From: Psococerastis gibbosa | Taxonomy: Eukaryota; Arthropoda; Insecta; Psocodea; Psocidae | Length of the DNA stretch: 64,000 nt | Direction: 5' to 3' | NCBI GenBank assembly: GCA_963971405.1 | Contig: OZ020489.1 | Coordinates: 2,294,001-2,358,000 of the forward strand | Part shown: positions 45,118 to 57,540 of the stretch, piece after piece | Layout of the letters: each line of letters opens with the position of its first letter | How positions within the stretch are numbered: position 1 is the first letter of the stretch | Notes under the pieces: generated by a model | The model's input: only the letters and a program-made list of their open reading frames with translations | The model's database searches: none | Told to the model about the DNA's origin: nothing | Made by a program: the position numbers and the translations under genes

Positions 45118-46425
45118 CGAATTAAACTGATTTGAAATTAAAACTAACTTTTTTTTTGCTAACACAGACGTGAAATAGAAAACATGTTGCATCATCTACA
45201 GCGTTTACTGTGCGAGCCCCCGACAAGTTGATTAACTTGGGGGCCCACAGGTTATTTGTATTATAAGGGTATAATTGTTAATTTATAAATATATTCCTTC
45301 GGCGCAGGGGAGTACCGGCCGAAGAAAGAGAGAGAGAGAGAGAGAAAGAGAGAATCGGCTCACATAGGCTAACTACGTTAGCTGATTCATAATTACACCA
45401 AAAATAATAACAAGATAAGCGTTACTTATTAATTATTTAGCAGTCGTCGAAATTGTTTTTATTTTCCACATGGGCGAATTTCGGGTCTGTAAGTACAGCA
45501 ATAAGTTAAATAACGGCTCCACGAGTACTTCATGCTTGCGAAACATTCCGTCTTGATATTATAAGGTACACCTCTGGGTGTTCAAACCGAAAAAATCAAC
45601 CCATCGAATCCATCGGAGTACTTACCCACTTCAAGGACCCTTAAACTAAATGCTATTCCGTTAATACCTAATCAAGTGCCTGCAAAAGAAAGTCTTGGAT
45701 TATAAATCTCAGTATTCAATAACCTCCGGAATAGGTAGATTAATTTTAAAATAAAAACTTCCTCTCCTTCATTTGCTAAGACCTGATGTTTATGTTCCAG
45801 CACTCTTGAGAATTTTGAATCCTCATTAAGCATTTCATGTCGAAAAAAAATCTTATTTCCTGAGGGATTTCCTTGATTCCGTTCAAAGACGTCATGTTTT
45901 ATTTATAAGAGCTTCCTAAATCAACGACATTCTTCTTTTAAAACGAGGGAGGGGGATTTGTGTTTGGTTCTTAAAGGAGAAGAATAATTAATCACCCTTT
46001 TGTTCTGGGCATGTTGCTGACCATTAAATTAGAGACGGCTAATCTTCCCTGTATAAATGCAATATTTATAGTGCCGTAAAGTACATAAATTAAGAACCTT
46101 CTTGTAACTTTCATGGCAAAATCTACAAACTGTATATACCTGAATAATGAATCATTTCCAACTGATACCATTAAAAAAAAAATATAATGATTTTAATTGG
46201 CAACCTGAAACCAACCTAGCGGAGATTGGACTTTATATGTGCCTGATGATAAGTAATAAGTGCTGGTGCAGAAACTGTGTTTATTTTATGTGAGATAATG
46301 GGGAGAGGGAGGTGTTTATAGACAATATTATAGATGAACACACCCGACGAGAATTCACACGTTGGCTCTCCTCTCTGCGTAGCGAAACTCATAAATAAAT
46401 AAAATATTAACTTTTTTCGTTCTAT
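44581..46425. other. No gene; microsatellites
   Basis: (ATT)n at about 45076-45118 and a (GA)n run at 45328-45352. Short frames near 44752-45027 overlap on both strands and show no family pattern. Confidence 0.5.
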
Positions 46426-46429
46426 TACT

Positions 46430-46490
46430 AAGGCAACCCAGCAGAGTAAGGGGTGTAAAGACCTCCCTTACACTCCGTTGCAGTTATAGC
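46430..46490 (-). repeat. SINE family 2, 3' fragment
   Basis: Blocks 'actaaggcaacccagcagag', 'taaggggtgtaaagacct' and 'cttacactc' match the reverse of 22180-22232. Confidence 0.5.
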
Positions 46491-47030
46491 AGTTAAGTTA
46501 TGATTTTACCGTAAATAATTATAAAACTATGAACAGGGGGCCCTGAGGTCACTCCCGGAGAAATGTTTGGTAATATAATATAGGCGCAAAGTAGTGGGAT
46601 TTTACTTATTTTTATAGCAGTAAATTTTATATGACTGACGGAATTTCGCACGTCGGGTCTCCTCTCTTCGTAGCGAAATGAATGGATTAAAAAAAATTAA
46701 ACAATGTACAAATGCATTGTATTGTATTGAAGGAAATAAATAATTATCTTATCTATCTATCTAGTTATGCACTGCATAAATAGTACTAATAGTATTATAG
46801 ATTGCACCTTCACGCAATTCACCCAGTTCGTCCACTCCATTCTTTTTTATTAGCCCGAAATCTTGGCAAAATTGCTGGCCCATCTCTTCAGCACAATCGC
46901 TTTTTAGCAAGGCTTTTCCATTCACGAAAAACGTGTATCGGGATCGTCTGCTATACATGCCCTATGATTATGACTTATATTGCAGTATTATCTGGTCCAT
47001 ACGTTTGACATTAATTATCTTTGGTTGAAG
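46491..47030. other. No confident gene
   Basis: The minus-strand 65-codon frame (46761-46958) has a fairly balanced composition and could be an exon or LINE scrap; no family is recognised. An (ATCT)n run lies at 46747-46762. Confidence 0.3.
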
Positions 47031-47108
47031 AGGTAACCTCCTCGTTATAACTGAAATTAGAGGATATAGAAAAAACTGGACGACGCCCCAATTAGGCGTT
47101 CTTCTGTT
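47031..47108 (-). repeat. tRNA-derived SINE family 1, fragment
   Basis: Reverse body: 'gaggtaacctcctcgttata', 'ctgaaattagaggatata', 'aaaactgg', then 'acgacgccccaattaggcg'. The middle of the tRNA head is deleted. Confidence 0.65.
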
Positions 47109-47119
47109 CTTTTTTTAAA

Positions 47120-47335
47120 CTTTTTATTGACCCAGGCCTACTTATAGTGGCCCTTGGGTCCAAAGCCAACGACCCCATGGATTTCGGACATTATTTGTAT
47201 TTAATATATAAATATAAATTCGATGTCAACCTACACCGGCCACAAGCGATAATAGACAAGCTGAAACAAGCCTGTCATTGACGCAATGGGCAGGCGAAAG
47301 CATGACTTAACCAAGTATAGATACAGGTCCCCGGT
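47120..47335 (-). repeat. Dispersed repeat family D, copy 4
   Basis: Reverse copy with 'gaccccatggatttcggaca', 'gtcaacctacaccggccaca' and 'gcgaaagcatgacttaacc'. It lies between two SINE family 1 pieces in opposite orientation. Confidence 0.75.
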
Positions 47336-47412
47336 TAGGCGCATCAGATTGCAGGTTCGAATCCCGCCAAGTCCAGTTTTTTCTATCTCCTCTATAATTT
47401 CAGTTGGAACGA
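47336..47412 (+). repeat. tRNA-derived SINE family 1, 3' part
   Basis: Starts at 'ccccggttaggcgcatcag', B box GGTTCGAATCC at about 47355, then CAAGTCCAGTTTTTTCTAT and 'taatttcagtt'. Confidence 0.7.
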
Positions 47413-48335
47413 AGTAGCCAACTACCTTTCATATTCAGGCGTAAGTGTGATTTTTACCTGTGGTAAGCTAAAAAACATTTTAGAGAAATGGACTGAAAAA
47501 TTAATAGATAATTAACAAATCGGGACTATTTAGAGAATGGATAGAATCAGTGAGTGGAGGGGAGCATGACACCTCATCACCGGAAGCTGTATTTCATTAC
47601 GGAACTTATTCCAACGCTGCTCTCCCGGGTAAGCTAAACACAGGCGTCCGCGTGCACTTTGTCTGCCCCCATTTCATCTTGACTGTAAAGCATCCACTAA
47701 CTACCTTTCTCCCTCAAACCTCCCCCTCCCCCGTTCCCTACTCTAATTAATGCTCAGTTAGCAGTGCAAAAAGTAGCTTTTACACGGGTAAACTGCTTAA
47801 CAGCTGTGGGAATCGGTATGGTGTCATGTTCTTATAGGCTACTGGAAACTCATTAGGGTACTGTATTTTTGGTTAGTTCGAACAGACTCTGTTTTGAATG
47901 GTGGTTTCCTCTGTAGGAATTTAAATGCTCAATAGAAGGATCGCTGTACACCAGGGATTCTGAAATGGTGGAGCATGGCCTACTAGGGTGGTTGGAGGCA
48001 TGGGCCTCATCTAGGGGGCCACAAATACTATAGATCTGTCCAAAGAAAAATAATTAAAAACTTTTAAGTCATGAAACATAATTAGGTAGGCTAGTTACGG
48101 GAAACTTAGCTTTTTTTTTTAAATTTTGTAGGGGAGAATTCTGTTTTTTTTTTGTTTTTTTTTGACGACAGTAGGCTTATTGTGAATGAATGAGTGCCTT
48201 TTTGTTGTATTATTATTTTCTCCCCCTTTTATTTCTTATTTTGCAGGAAAAAATGTTATGCATATTAATTTGTAAGCCAAAAAAAAAAATTAGATGGTGG
48301 AGTAGCCATTGTGGGTTACGACTCGCCTCTTGCTT
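47413..48335. other. No recognisable feature
   Basis: Short frames; T-rich runs at 48108-48160. Confidence 0.35.
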
Positions 48336-48339
48336 GTTT

Positions 48340-48520
48340 TAGGGAGATTCATCTACCGAATTGAGACGGCGACCAATGTTCGACTTACTTCGGGAAATTT
48401 TCTTCACAACTCCTCATTCCACGACCCTCTGAGCCTAAAACCACCCCCGTTCAAAATGTTACATACATACTATATACAGTATGTATATAGATTTTTAGGA
48501 AACACTCTTACTTCCGGGTC
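48340..48520 (+). repeat. Dispersed repeat family G, copy 2
   Basis: Matches 34527-34722 ('gcgaccaatgttcgactt', 'ttcttcacaact', 'gttcaaaatgtta', 'ttaggaaacactct'). Confidence 0.65.
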
Positions 48521-48690
48521 AAGACCCCCCCCCCTAAATGAGTAAATTCATAAGATTCGTAGTAAAAAAAAAAAAAAGATTAAAATTTCAACTTTTCAAT
48601 AACAAAAAATACCATTTTAACTTACAAACAACCTGTGACCCCCCTGTCTCTTATGAATGTAAGAGAAAGAAAGAGTTCCTATAGAACCAG

Positions 48691-48844
48691 TAAATAAAAT
48701 AAAATAACTTTGTCAAGTATTACTAAAAACTAAATATTAAATGAATCCGGTTTCAGCACTAGGCCATCGTCAGGCTATGTAGCCGAAAACGGTTTCTTAT
48801 AATATTTAGTTTTTAGTAATACTTGACAAAGTTTTTTTATTTAC
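48691..48844. mobile_element. Small inverted-repeat element
   Basis: Arms 48691-48739 and 48800-48844 are near-complementary ('actttgtcaagtattacta' with its mirror, then 'aaaactaaatatta'). The loop, read on the minus strand, contains CCTGACGATGGCCTAGTGCT and GAAACCGG; a related string is at 43875-43905 (+). Class unknown. Confidence 0.6.
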
Positions 48845-48849
48845 TATGA

Positions 48850-50120
48850 CGAAATATTACAAAGTGAACGTGGAAGATATAACTAAACTTGTACAGTACC
48901 TACTGCTGAGTGAGAATGTAAAAGACCTTCGTATGGCCGAAATTATGAAATTGAAACTATTCCCCTAAATTTGAGTTTATGTAAACTTCTTGCAGCTTAT
49001 TACAGCTTATTGAAATTCAGCTAGCTACATCAAACATAACTTATTGTTAGGCATGTGTATGGAACTTTCCGGGCCTAGTTTTCGTTGGTAGTTGTATTGT
49101 ATTGTAAGTTATGCATTGTACGGTATACGTGATGCTTTCCAAAACGGCGATAATGGAAAAAGTTTTGATAGGTTCCTGCGTAAATATACTTCCTTCTTCC
49201 ATAGTTTGTGTTTGTTTTGTTAAAATATGTTTGGTTTTTCTCTATCGTGTGTGCCGAGCTATATTAAACATCCCGTCAGCCCGGGAACCTAGTTCCTCGT
49301 CATTTTATTATTTGCAGGGTATTATTAACCCGAGTATATTAAACCAAATAAATAATAAATAATAGTCGCCTAAGTGAAAAAAATCCAATCGGCATTGTTA
49401 ATGAGGTGTAGGTACAACAAATTAATGTTTTAAACCAGATTTATATGATTTTTAGACATCCTATATAATAACCTATAATCATAATATAATCATAATCATA
49501 ATCATAATAATCATTTATAGGTAGGTGGGTAGGTAACTCTTATTCAGTATTCAACTACGGAGAATAAAAATATAGGCAAATGGACGATTTTATTAATGAA
49601 ATTAAAGGTAAAATATTTTTACTAGGCACATCGCATTATAATATCCGTTAATTCGAGAAAAAACTTGATTATACAGCAAATTATTAATTGATTGTGAAGT
49701 GGAGAATATGGAGGAGAGCTGGATTGTTTTCATGGCAGGCAAGAGCAGTGACACATAACATTAGCAGGCATGGAGGGATAAACTCAAAATTATGGGTTAG
49801 CCTGCTAAAACAGAAAACGTAAACATTGCTCCGACCTATTAGGAGGACATAACAATAGGGGGCCAGTAGTCACATTGGAGGAGGGGGAGCAGTGTTGCAT
49901 ACATAGATGTCTCGGCAGCGCATCTAATCTTGTTTCCAAAATTTTACTTAGATTCTATATTAATACCACATTAAGAATTATAGTACGCTAATGCAGCTTT
50001 TCAGTTTAATGGTCAAACTATACCGGATCCACGCATGGATTTCGTTGAAAATCACAAATTATCTTTGGATATTTTTGCTTCCCTATTTATACCTTATAGG
50101 TTAGTAGGCCTATATAAGCC
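48850..50120. other. No recognisable feature
   Basis: Short frames; an (AATCAT)n-like run at about 49478-49515. Nothing else recognised. Confidence 0.35.
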
Positions 50121-50121
50121 G

Positions 50122-50411
50122 GCCGCCATACCAAGTTGAATCCAGCGGACCAGAGCAGGTTCAAAGCTGCAGATAACTTGGTCGTGTGCACAGTGCCGGT
50201 AGGGAAACATGGCAGGACTTGTAAAGTAAGTAAATAAGTAAGTAAAAAAAGTAAGTAAATTATATTAAACCAGTAAGACTACAAATTGTCAAAAAAAACA
50301 CATTCCACACCACATATATGTATGTCCTGGTCACCTCCGAATTAATCGTGTGACTTCACTGTGTTTCCCAAGTGGTTTGGAATCCACTATAATCAGGAGG
50401 TCTACAGTGTG
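50122..50411 (+). repeat. 360-bp repeat family F, copy 4 with insertion
   Basis: The 5' part (50125-50220) and 3' part (about 50325-50411) match the family. Between them is a (GTAA)n-containing insert of about 100 bp. Confidence 0.65.
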
Positions 50412-50619
50412 GTGATCCCAACGCGCCTTTTTGGCTTTGTGGCACCGGTTCAGTATAATTTGTTATGTTTTTTTGATAAATACACGCATTATTATTATTA
50501 TTATTATTATTAGTCCTATGGGCTGGCATAGGACAGTCAAATCGGAGTCGCTATATATGAGGCCTAAGTCGTTATTAACCCGACGAACACTATTACTACT
50601 ACTAGTAGGCCTATATGGA

Positions 50620-50945
50620 AATCTTAGTGATGGTCGAAATTTTCTCGACTTTGAGATTTAAACGGATTTACACGTATTAAGGTCCCAGAAACCAAGGTGT
50701 GGTTTAAACAAAATGTCTGTCTGCTTGTCTGTCGGTACCTCGGTTTGGGACCAAACTGCTCTATAGAATTTGATGAAATTATAGGCATGTACAATAGATT
50801 TGCAGTAATATTGTCTGGGGAATTTATTTTTATTTTTCGGATGACTTAATTTTGGGGGATTTAATACACCCAAAAAACGACTGAAAAATGATTTCTCAAA
50901 AACGGCTTCTAGGATTTATTTTAAATTCCCACATTATAGTAGTGT
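50620..50945 (+). repeat. GCTTTCC-family fragment
   Basis: Begins 'atcttagtgatggtcgaaat', continues through 'acacgtattaaggtcccaga', a short CTGT tract, 'ctcaaaaacggctt' and ends at 'ttaaattcccacatta'. Confidence 0.65.
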
Positions 50946-51628
50946 CGTACTCATGTTTTCATATATCGTATAACGCGTGTTGGGGATGCCCGATTTCTTA
51001 TTTGCTTTTCAATTATAACGAATTATAACCCCTGGAATTATGCAATATATTATACAAGATACTGCCTACAAGTACATGCTATATATACAAACTCCAAAAA
51101 TCAATAAACTCCCTTCATAATGAAAAATACAGTACGTTAATACCACAAAGGGCATTTATTATCTTGGATTTCACTTTAAAACTGTTTTCTGGTGAGTGAC
51201 AAGTCTCCACATAAAATCCCCAAACGTATAAAATGATAATCAATTTAGCACGTTTGTTGTACTCGTCAGCGTGAAATCAAAATGAATTTAACTGAAAATG
51301 AAATTATTACAAACTCAGTTTTTGCTGAGCAGTTTAATGTTTGCGCTACAATTGACTTTTATGCCGGCAGCAAATCAAAAATAAGCGGCCGCTATCCGTG
51401 ACAGGGGTTTGACAAGGGTTCCTCTATTACACCCAGCGCCTGCCGACTGCTTTCAGCGAAATTTCCGCCCAAGAGTTGGCGGGGAAATTCAAACTGAATT
51501 TGCGGTGTGAAAAGTTAATTTCGCGCAATCTAGCTCTCCAAGTGTGTGGTAGCCTAACTGTTAATTTGACAAACGCATAGATGCTGGCTTGGCCCTGGCA
51601 TTTAAGTTGTACATGGACCGTCAGATTT
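50946..51628. other. No recognisable feature
   Basis: Short frames; nothing recognised. Confidence 0.35.
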
Positions 51629-51748
51629 TTTGCTTTCCAATTTATACGTAGCATAAGGAAAGCTAATGACTAAAAAATAATTTTTCTGCGAAACCTTTCT
51701 ATCAATGATTTCTACCTTCAGATATATTTTAGGTGTTCAATAAATCCA
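51629..51748 (+). repeat. GCTTTCC-family copy with internal deletion
   Basis: The 5' terminus (GCTTTCCAATTTATACGTAG, 'ataaggaaagct') joins directly to the late internal block ('gactaaaaaataatttttct', 'gatttctaccttcag', 'ttaggtgttcaata'). About 450 bp of the family are missing. Confidence 0.7.
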
Positions 51749-52800
51749 AGCGAATTGTCATTATTTACATAATGTTTAAATATATATACAATGGCTTGAT
51801 TTCTCTACAGTATATTTCATTGTTCATTTCGATAAAAAAAATTTTATATGTAGACTACAACGATTAATTTTTTACCATATTTTTAAGTTCGATTTTTATG
51901 TTGGTTTTTTAGTTAGTTTAAATATTCGAAATTAGTCTTTTTTTGAGGGGCCCATCACGGGAAAATGGTAACGGTGCCCCTCTGAACCACTAATTCTAAA
52001 ACTGTAAATTTTTAACAGCAATAAAGATTTACTTTACTTTACTTTCTTCTTTGAAGATTACAGTCTCCGGTAAGTGTTATGCGGAGGTTCAAATAATGGC
52101 ATATCGCCGGATACTACAAGTTCAAGAAGGTTTTGCCTACACGTACCTAGAGATATAACGAATACAGTACAAATTGTAAAATCCACCCTTATATACAATA
52201 ATTATACAGTACAACCAGTGCACCAGTTTACCATTTGCTCGACCTGCCGCTGCCAGTACCAATTATTCCACTATTCATCTCTGCGCTATGGCAATTCTGA
52301 AAATTAAAAAACATCAATTTATAAAGTTATTCACGTGGACATTTCCTATAATAAGAAAGTTTCTCTGAGCTCCCTGGGAACAGCGAGGCGCGAAGCTTTT
52401 GTTTTATAAAGTCATCTAGGAATTCAGCAAGGGAGTGCAAATATATTCCTTTTGTGTCTAAGTCGGTACAAGTATCATTGAGAATTTGAGAGGTAGGTTT
52501 AATGACGTTGTGCAACGATGTTACAAAGTTAGCTGAGTCAGCGAGCTAACAAGGAACACACCTGACGCTGTATTGAATCACCTGCTGACAACACTAATGA
52601 ACGGCAAATTGCAAAAGTTCGCTCGATTTATCAACTTGGGGAGATCCAATACAAGAGATAAGTCGAATCGATAAAGCCCAAGATACTTAATTGATTCGGA
52701 TAGAAAACCCCCCGTGTTTTGACTATTTCAATTTTCTCTATTTGGTAAAAAGGTTAATCAAACAAACAATTTAATGAATGCATCCGGTTTACCTCTTCAA
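51749..52800. other. No gene; possible LINE tail
   Basis: Positions 51985-52047 (CTGTAAATTTTTAACAGCAA, then TAAAGATTTACTTTACTTTA) look like a retroposon 3' end with a (TTTAC)n tail; nothing coding accompanies it. Confidence 0.35.
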
Positions 52801-52831
52801 TCGCCTCACTAAGTCACCTAATAGGCACTTG

Positions 52832-52925
52832 TGTCGAGTTACGACTCGTCTCCGATCGCAAGGTTTGTAGAGACTCGCACAAGTACAAGCATGTTAGCGC
52901 TTTACCACAGAAGTCGCTGATTTGG
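52832..52925 (+). repeat. Dispersed repeat family H, copy 1
   Basis: Shares 'gtcgagttacgactcgtctc', 'cgatcgcaaggttt', 'agactcgcac' and 'aagtcgctgat' with 62045-62145. Only two copies seen. Confidence 0.5.
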
Positions 52926-53020
52926 TGGAATTTCTGGTGCATGAATCTGATTATGGAAACCTGAAAAAATTGAATCCAATGTAGAGTTTCTCTCGTGACT
53001 TCTTGGGAACGAAACATAAT

Positions 53021-53220
53021 GTGTAGAGTAGTAAAATTAAACGACTTATGTATATTTAAATTTTTTAATTAATGAAATGAAATGAAATGAAAATACGACT
53101 TTATTGTAAACAAAACAAAAGGCGAACAATAAGACTATAAAGTCTTGTTTTCATGCTAACCTTAATTATATATACTTTTGTGGAAATTGTGCAAAGTCGT
53201 TTAATTTTACTACTCTACAC
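53021..53220. mobile_element. 200-bp TIR element
   Basis: Perfect 27-bp inverted ends (GTGTAGAGTAGTAAAATTAA then ACGACTT, at 53021-53047; complement at 53194-53220). The interior has an (AATGA)n run and no frame. No target duplication is evident. Confidence 0.65.
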
Positions 53221-54840
53221 AGAAAAAATTGGTGCAACTACTAACTAGAAACACGTAGTCTCAGATAAAACAAGCTTAATTTCACGTTCAATAACAAAAA
53301 ATTCCCATTTTTAGATTCAAATTTACTAAATATTTTATAAACAAGAAATCACCATGCGTACTTTCCACTAAATTAATTGTTTCCTCGTAGCCAAAAAGAT
53401 ATGAAATGGGCAAATTAAAAGTTTTGCAAGCTATCTCAAAAAGTGGCTGATTTACAACTTTACTTTTCAATAAAAATCTATTTAAGTTTAGTATACTTTA
53501 TCAGGTTTCTTTGGAGTGGTTTAGTAATATTTCAGGTTGGAATATACAGTATATATTTCCTGCCAAAGCTTTTATTTTTTGTGAATTTCTGATATTCATA
53601 CACTTGTGCAGTGGAAGGAGGAATTAATTAATTTCGCCAAATTGACTCGCTGACTCTTTGTTTACCTACATAATACGTATTCCAGATTCCTAATAACCGC
53701 CAAACCTCAAATATTCCAAAATAGCCTTTACCTCAACTGCAAATCGTGGTCGCTTTCTTATCAACATTAGAAAACACGTCTATACACTCAAGGTGATAAA
53801 AGTGAAATAATTTCATTATCTTCCTACACAAATGGCCAAAATTTTTTTTAAAATTAATTCAAATTACTGTAACTTATATAGTATATTAGTAGAAGAATTA
53901 AGGTATTAAATAGCTTGACCCCGTAAAGCTGGTTACTCAATGGTCATAATAACGTTGGCCAACGAAATGGGCCCATTAAATATTTATACCATACAGTTAG
54001 TAAGTTATAGTAAATAGACGTAGGTACAGGTGCGGACGTGGTAATCAAAGAGGTTTAGTTGTTTTTTTTAACCAAGTAGCGAGTTGTTCACTGTGCATCT
54101 ACAAGTGAGGAGGTTGTTTACAAACATGGCCAACTCCAAGTTGTAGAATTTTTCAGGAGAGCGGATTTTCTGTTGAAAATTGCATTAAGTTTATAGCTAA
54201 CCCTAGACTTCTCAGCGCTTCTGTGCGCAATCTGTCTGCTTCTGTCACTTTATCTTACAACGTGCAGGTGGACATTAAAATTTTCTGCAAGTTCGGATCA
54301 AAACCCCATTTTGTGAAAAAACGGAGTTGGCCACGTTTGTAACCAAGCTCCTCAAGTATATTCTTATACATAATATGTCTGCTTACTATGTTTCAACTGT
54401 TTATTGTACTACATGGTACATAATTGTTCAATTTAAAAAAAAAGTAACCTGAGAAACCAGAGAGCGCCTGTGCTGACTATGCAGCAGGGACCGTGTGAAG
54501 CTGGGGGCGGTGAAGGAACATGACTCGCGCGCTGCCGTGGGCGTTGATAATCCTATAATAACCCTTTGAGCCAGTAAACCCCATACGTCTGCGCTCACAC
54601 AACCTTAAAACCCAAACTACACCCATTATTTGAAATCAATTCAGGTGAACGTTCAAAAACGTCGAAACTCTTCCCGTTTCAGGACTCAAACAAGAACAAT
54701 TTGACTCAATGGAAAGGCCTCAAGGAAATCGGCACCGTCAAAGGATTTACCAATCAACATCCATCCGGAGCTGCTGACTCCCCTAATTAACCCCCTCCCC
54801 TAAACCCCCCACCACCCACAAAGGAGCGTAGGCGTCAATT
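53221..54840. other. No recognisable feature
   Basis: AT-rich; short frames only. The G tract at 54842-54860 marks the right end. Confidence 0.35.
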
Positions 54841-55615
54841 ACGGGGGGGGGGGGAGGGGAGGGGAAAGAAGCTCAGAAGTAGAGAAATTGTTCCTTTTAC
54901 ACCTAAAGTGAGCTGTTAAATTACCCGGAAAATGAGAGTTTTTCTTTAAATGGCAGAAAGAAAGTTTTATCTTGTTTTTCCGACAGAAAAGGCTCGTCAA
55001 GTTAGTGAAGACAAGTGTGAGTTGGGGGGGGGGGGAATGTTTCACCGTCCGTTCTTGGAGGTAAAGCGCGCCATGATTTATGGCGCGCAAAGTTGTCGCA
55101 AGTTTTTCCAAGTTTTGTACGGTGTTTTGTGTAACTATCTGTCTCTAATTGGAAATTATGGTATTTTGCCGTGATAAATTTTGGATAGTTTGAGTTGCAT
55201 GCTAAGAGAGATTCCAACTATTGGAAAATAATTATCCAATTTTTTCCTTGATTTTGTGTTTTTAGTGTTTCAGTGTTTTAGTGTTTTTAGTGTTTTTGTA
55301 CTTTTGACAGTCGTGTCTCGTATATTCGCACTTTTCACATCAATAACGAGCCACCTTTTTTTACCCCAAGTGGCCTTTTTCCTTTCTTCTTCTTTGTCAT
55401 GTTCTCAGTGGCCCTAAATTTTCGTAAATTTATTGTATGTAGCCGTCTGTAATTTTAGAGCCACACATTTACAAGGCGTGCATTTTCGGATTTGGTATCA
55501 AACTGCCACGCCTTTCTGGGGCTAATTGATTTTATAGTTATGCTATATCATTATGGCCACATTATAAAATTGAGTCCACTATAAACAGACAGGATTCAAT
55601 AATGTTGTTGTTGTT
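54841..55615. other. No gene; G tracts and a GC-rich hairpin
   Basis: Frames on both strands span G/C runs (54842-54860, 55024-55035). A perfect 9-bp hairpin, GCGCGCCAT/ATGGCGCGC with a 5-nt loop, lies at 55066-55088. A (GTGTTTTA)n-like run lies at 55257-55300. Confidence 0.45.
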
Positions 55616-55616
55616 T

Positions 55617-55955
55617 TCCGACGCCTGCTTTTAGTATTTCTGCTTTAAGCAACCCTGTCAGCTTGTGAGTCTGTTTGTTAACTTGAGGCACCCTAAGGGC
55701 AGACTCTTTCACCTCGAGGAAAAGGGGAGTTGACAGGGTGGACTTCTTGATTATAGTGGTTTCCGAACCGGGGAACATAGTAAAGTCCCACGATTAATTA
55801 TTCGGGGGTGGCCAGGACTCGACACGCACTTAGATTGCCTGAGTTCGTTATCATGTCTCACCATGTTCCCTTGCCAACGCTCTGCACACTACCAAGTTTG
55901 CCCCAGTTTGGAACATGCTCTGTTCTAGTTGATTCAACATGGTATGGCCGTTGGC
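55617..55955 (-). repeat. 360-bp repeat family F, copy 5
   Basis: Reverse copy: 'gacgcctgcttttagtattt', 'tttaagcaaccctgtca', 'gggcagactctttcacctc', 'ccaggactcgacacgca', 'cactaccaagtttg', 'catggtatggccgttgg'. Confidence 0.75.
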
Positions 55956-55977
55956 ACGTTGGCAATCAATATTGAAA

Positions 55978-56035
55978 GAACCGGTACGTATGAATTCGTA
56001 CATGCTTTCTTATTTATCAATTCGTATGAGTACCG
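55978..56035 (-). repeat. GCTTTCC-family 3' end fragment
   Basis: Reverse 3' terminus: AGAACCGGTACG, TATGAATTCGTAC, ATGCTTTCTTATTTATC. Its end hairpin is altered on both sides in a compensating way relative to other copies. Confidence 0.55.
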
Positions 56036-56373
56036 TACTGCAATTCCATGATAATTGTCTTATGGTTTATTTTCGGCTGCCGGGACTTTCCCTATCCCAA
56101 AGCACTTGATTGATTGATGGGACATTTGCATAGTATAGAACGGGAAGACCAATATACGAGTAATATTACACAGTTTGAAAGGCAGGGTATACAACGCATT
56201 ATTCGCGATTACATCAAAAAATATTTTTCCTTCAAAAACAAACCCCGTTCAACTTTGTTTCTCATCTATTTAGCACTTAAGCTAGAGTTGAAGTCCGAAA
56301 GCATAGATAGAAAAGTTCCGCAGAAAAACAATCTGTAAGTAATCTTTTATGAAAATTGAACCTTTCTGGTGGG

Positions 56374-56521
56374 TGAGGCCGTAGCCAGAGGGGGAGGGGG
56401 GTCCAGAGGGTCCCGAAATATTTGCACTAGATAGAATGCAGTTTTAAATATATTGAGGTTACCTCGCCTAATGTGACGTCAGATGGACCCTCCCGAAAAA
56501 AAATTTCTGGCTGCAACCTTG
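56374..56521. mobile_element. hAT-like MITE, copy 2
   Basis: 148 bp with imperfect inverted ends (GAGGCCGTAGCCAGAG; CTGGCTGCAACCTTG). Flanks CTGGTGGG and CTGGTAGG match at 7 of 8. Related to the 38767 element. Confidence 0.7.
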
Positions 56522-56529
56522 CTGGTAGG

Positions 56530-56786
56530 TATCAAATCCCCCAAATTAGGTCAGCTTGAAATAAAAAGAAAGTGTGCCGATACTTGATTTTTGTGAACCT
56601 ACATGCCAAACTTCATCAAAACCCATCAAGTAGCTTGTCCACGAATCGACGGACAGACATTTCGTAAAAAACACTTTTTTTTTTGTTTCTGGCACTAAAA
56701 ACTTGTAATCCCGTTGAAAATTTCGAAATCCAAAATTTCGTTCATAACAAAGCTTTCCTTATGCTAACGTATGAATAGGAATGCAA
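56530..56786 (-). repeat. GCTTTCC-family 5' part
   Basis: Reverse copy from 'cccccaaattaggtc' to 'aacaaagctttccttatgc'. It retains 'ttcatcaaaacccatcaagt' and a short form of the CTGT tract. Confidence 0.65.
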
Positions 56787-57400
56787 AAAATATCGGCACT
56801 TTCCCTTAACTGAGCACTTTATTTAACAAGCCTCGCCGACTTCGTGAGAGCGTGAAACCGTGAAGGTGAAAGTTGAAATGAAAGTTTTTCAGAAAAGTTT
56901 TCAAAATTTCAAAACCTTGATATAAAGGTGAAATTCCCATTCCTCACCTCACCCGATCAACTTCATCGACTGCTCATTTCTGGTAAAAGGATTTGTATAA
57001 TGTAAAAACAGATATTGGCAATATTGCTCGTCTTTTGAAACTGAATTTCTTCGCCACTATTCCACAAAGTAGTGAACTTAACAGCTGTCTCAATATAAGC
57101 GGTTTTTCGTTTCTTTTCAGCAAAAATGCATTTTTCTCTGCTATAGCCTTCGTCCTAGTTCTAGTCCTAAACTAGAAGTTTGTTTAGAGAACTGCAATAT
57201 AATTGAAAGGGTGGCCTCAGACTCATCACGAATCACAACCTAAATCATAAAAATCAAACAAAAACAAAAACTTCGTTTTTTAGCAAAACTTGTTATAGGC
57301 CTATCTAGAATTAGTAAAACCCAAATAATCATTAAAAAAAATAACATTGTCTAAGAAACCCACTAGTGTTAGTATAAAACCCTTTTAAAACACATTTGCG
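56787..57400. other. No recognisable feature
   Basis: Short frames; nothing recognised. Confidence 0.35.
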
Positions 57401-57403
57401 TCT

Positions 57404-57540
57404 TCTATTCGAGTAGAGGAAGTCTCAAATCGCAGATAAGGTGTAACTGTGCTAGTGGGTTTCCCTTTTGTAGATGGCAGTTCTTGCTGAAAGCGCTCAC
57501 ACAGAACACCAGTGGGTTCCTCAGACAAAGTTAATTTTTT
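57404..57540 (+). repeat. Two-copy dispersed repeat I, copy 2
   Basis: Matches 37930-38070 ('gataaggtgtaactg', 'ggcagttcttgctgaaagcg', 'cagacaaagtt'). Confidence 0.6.
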
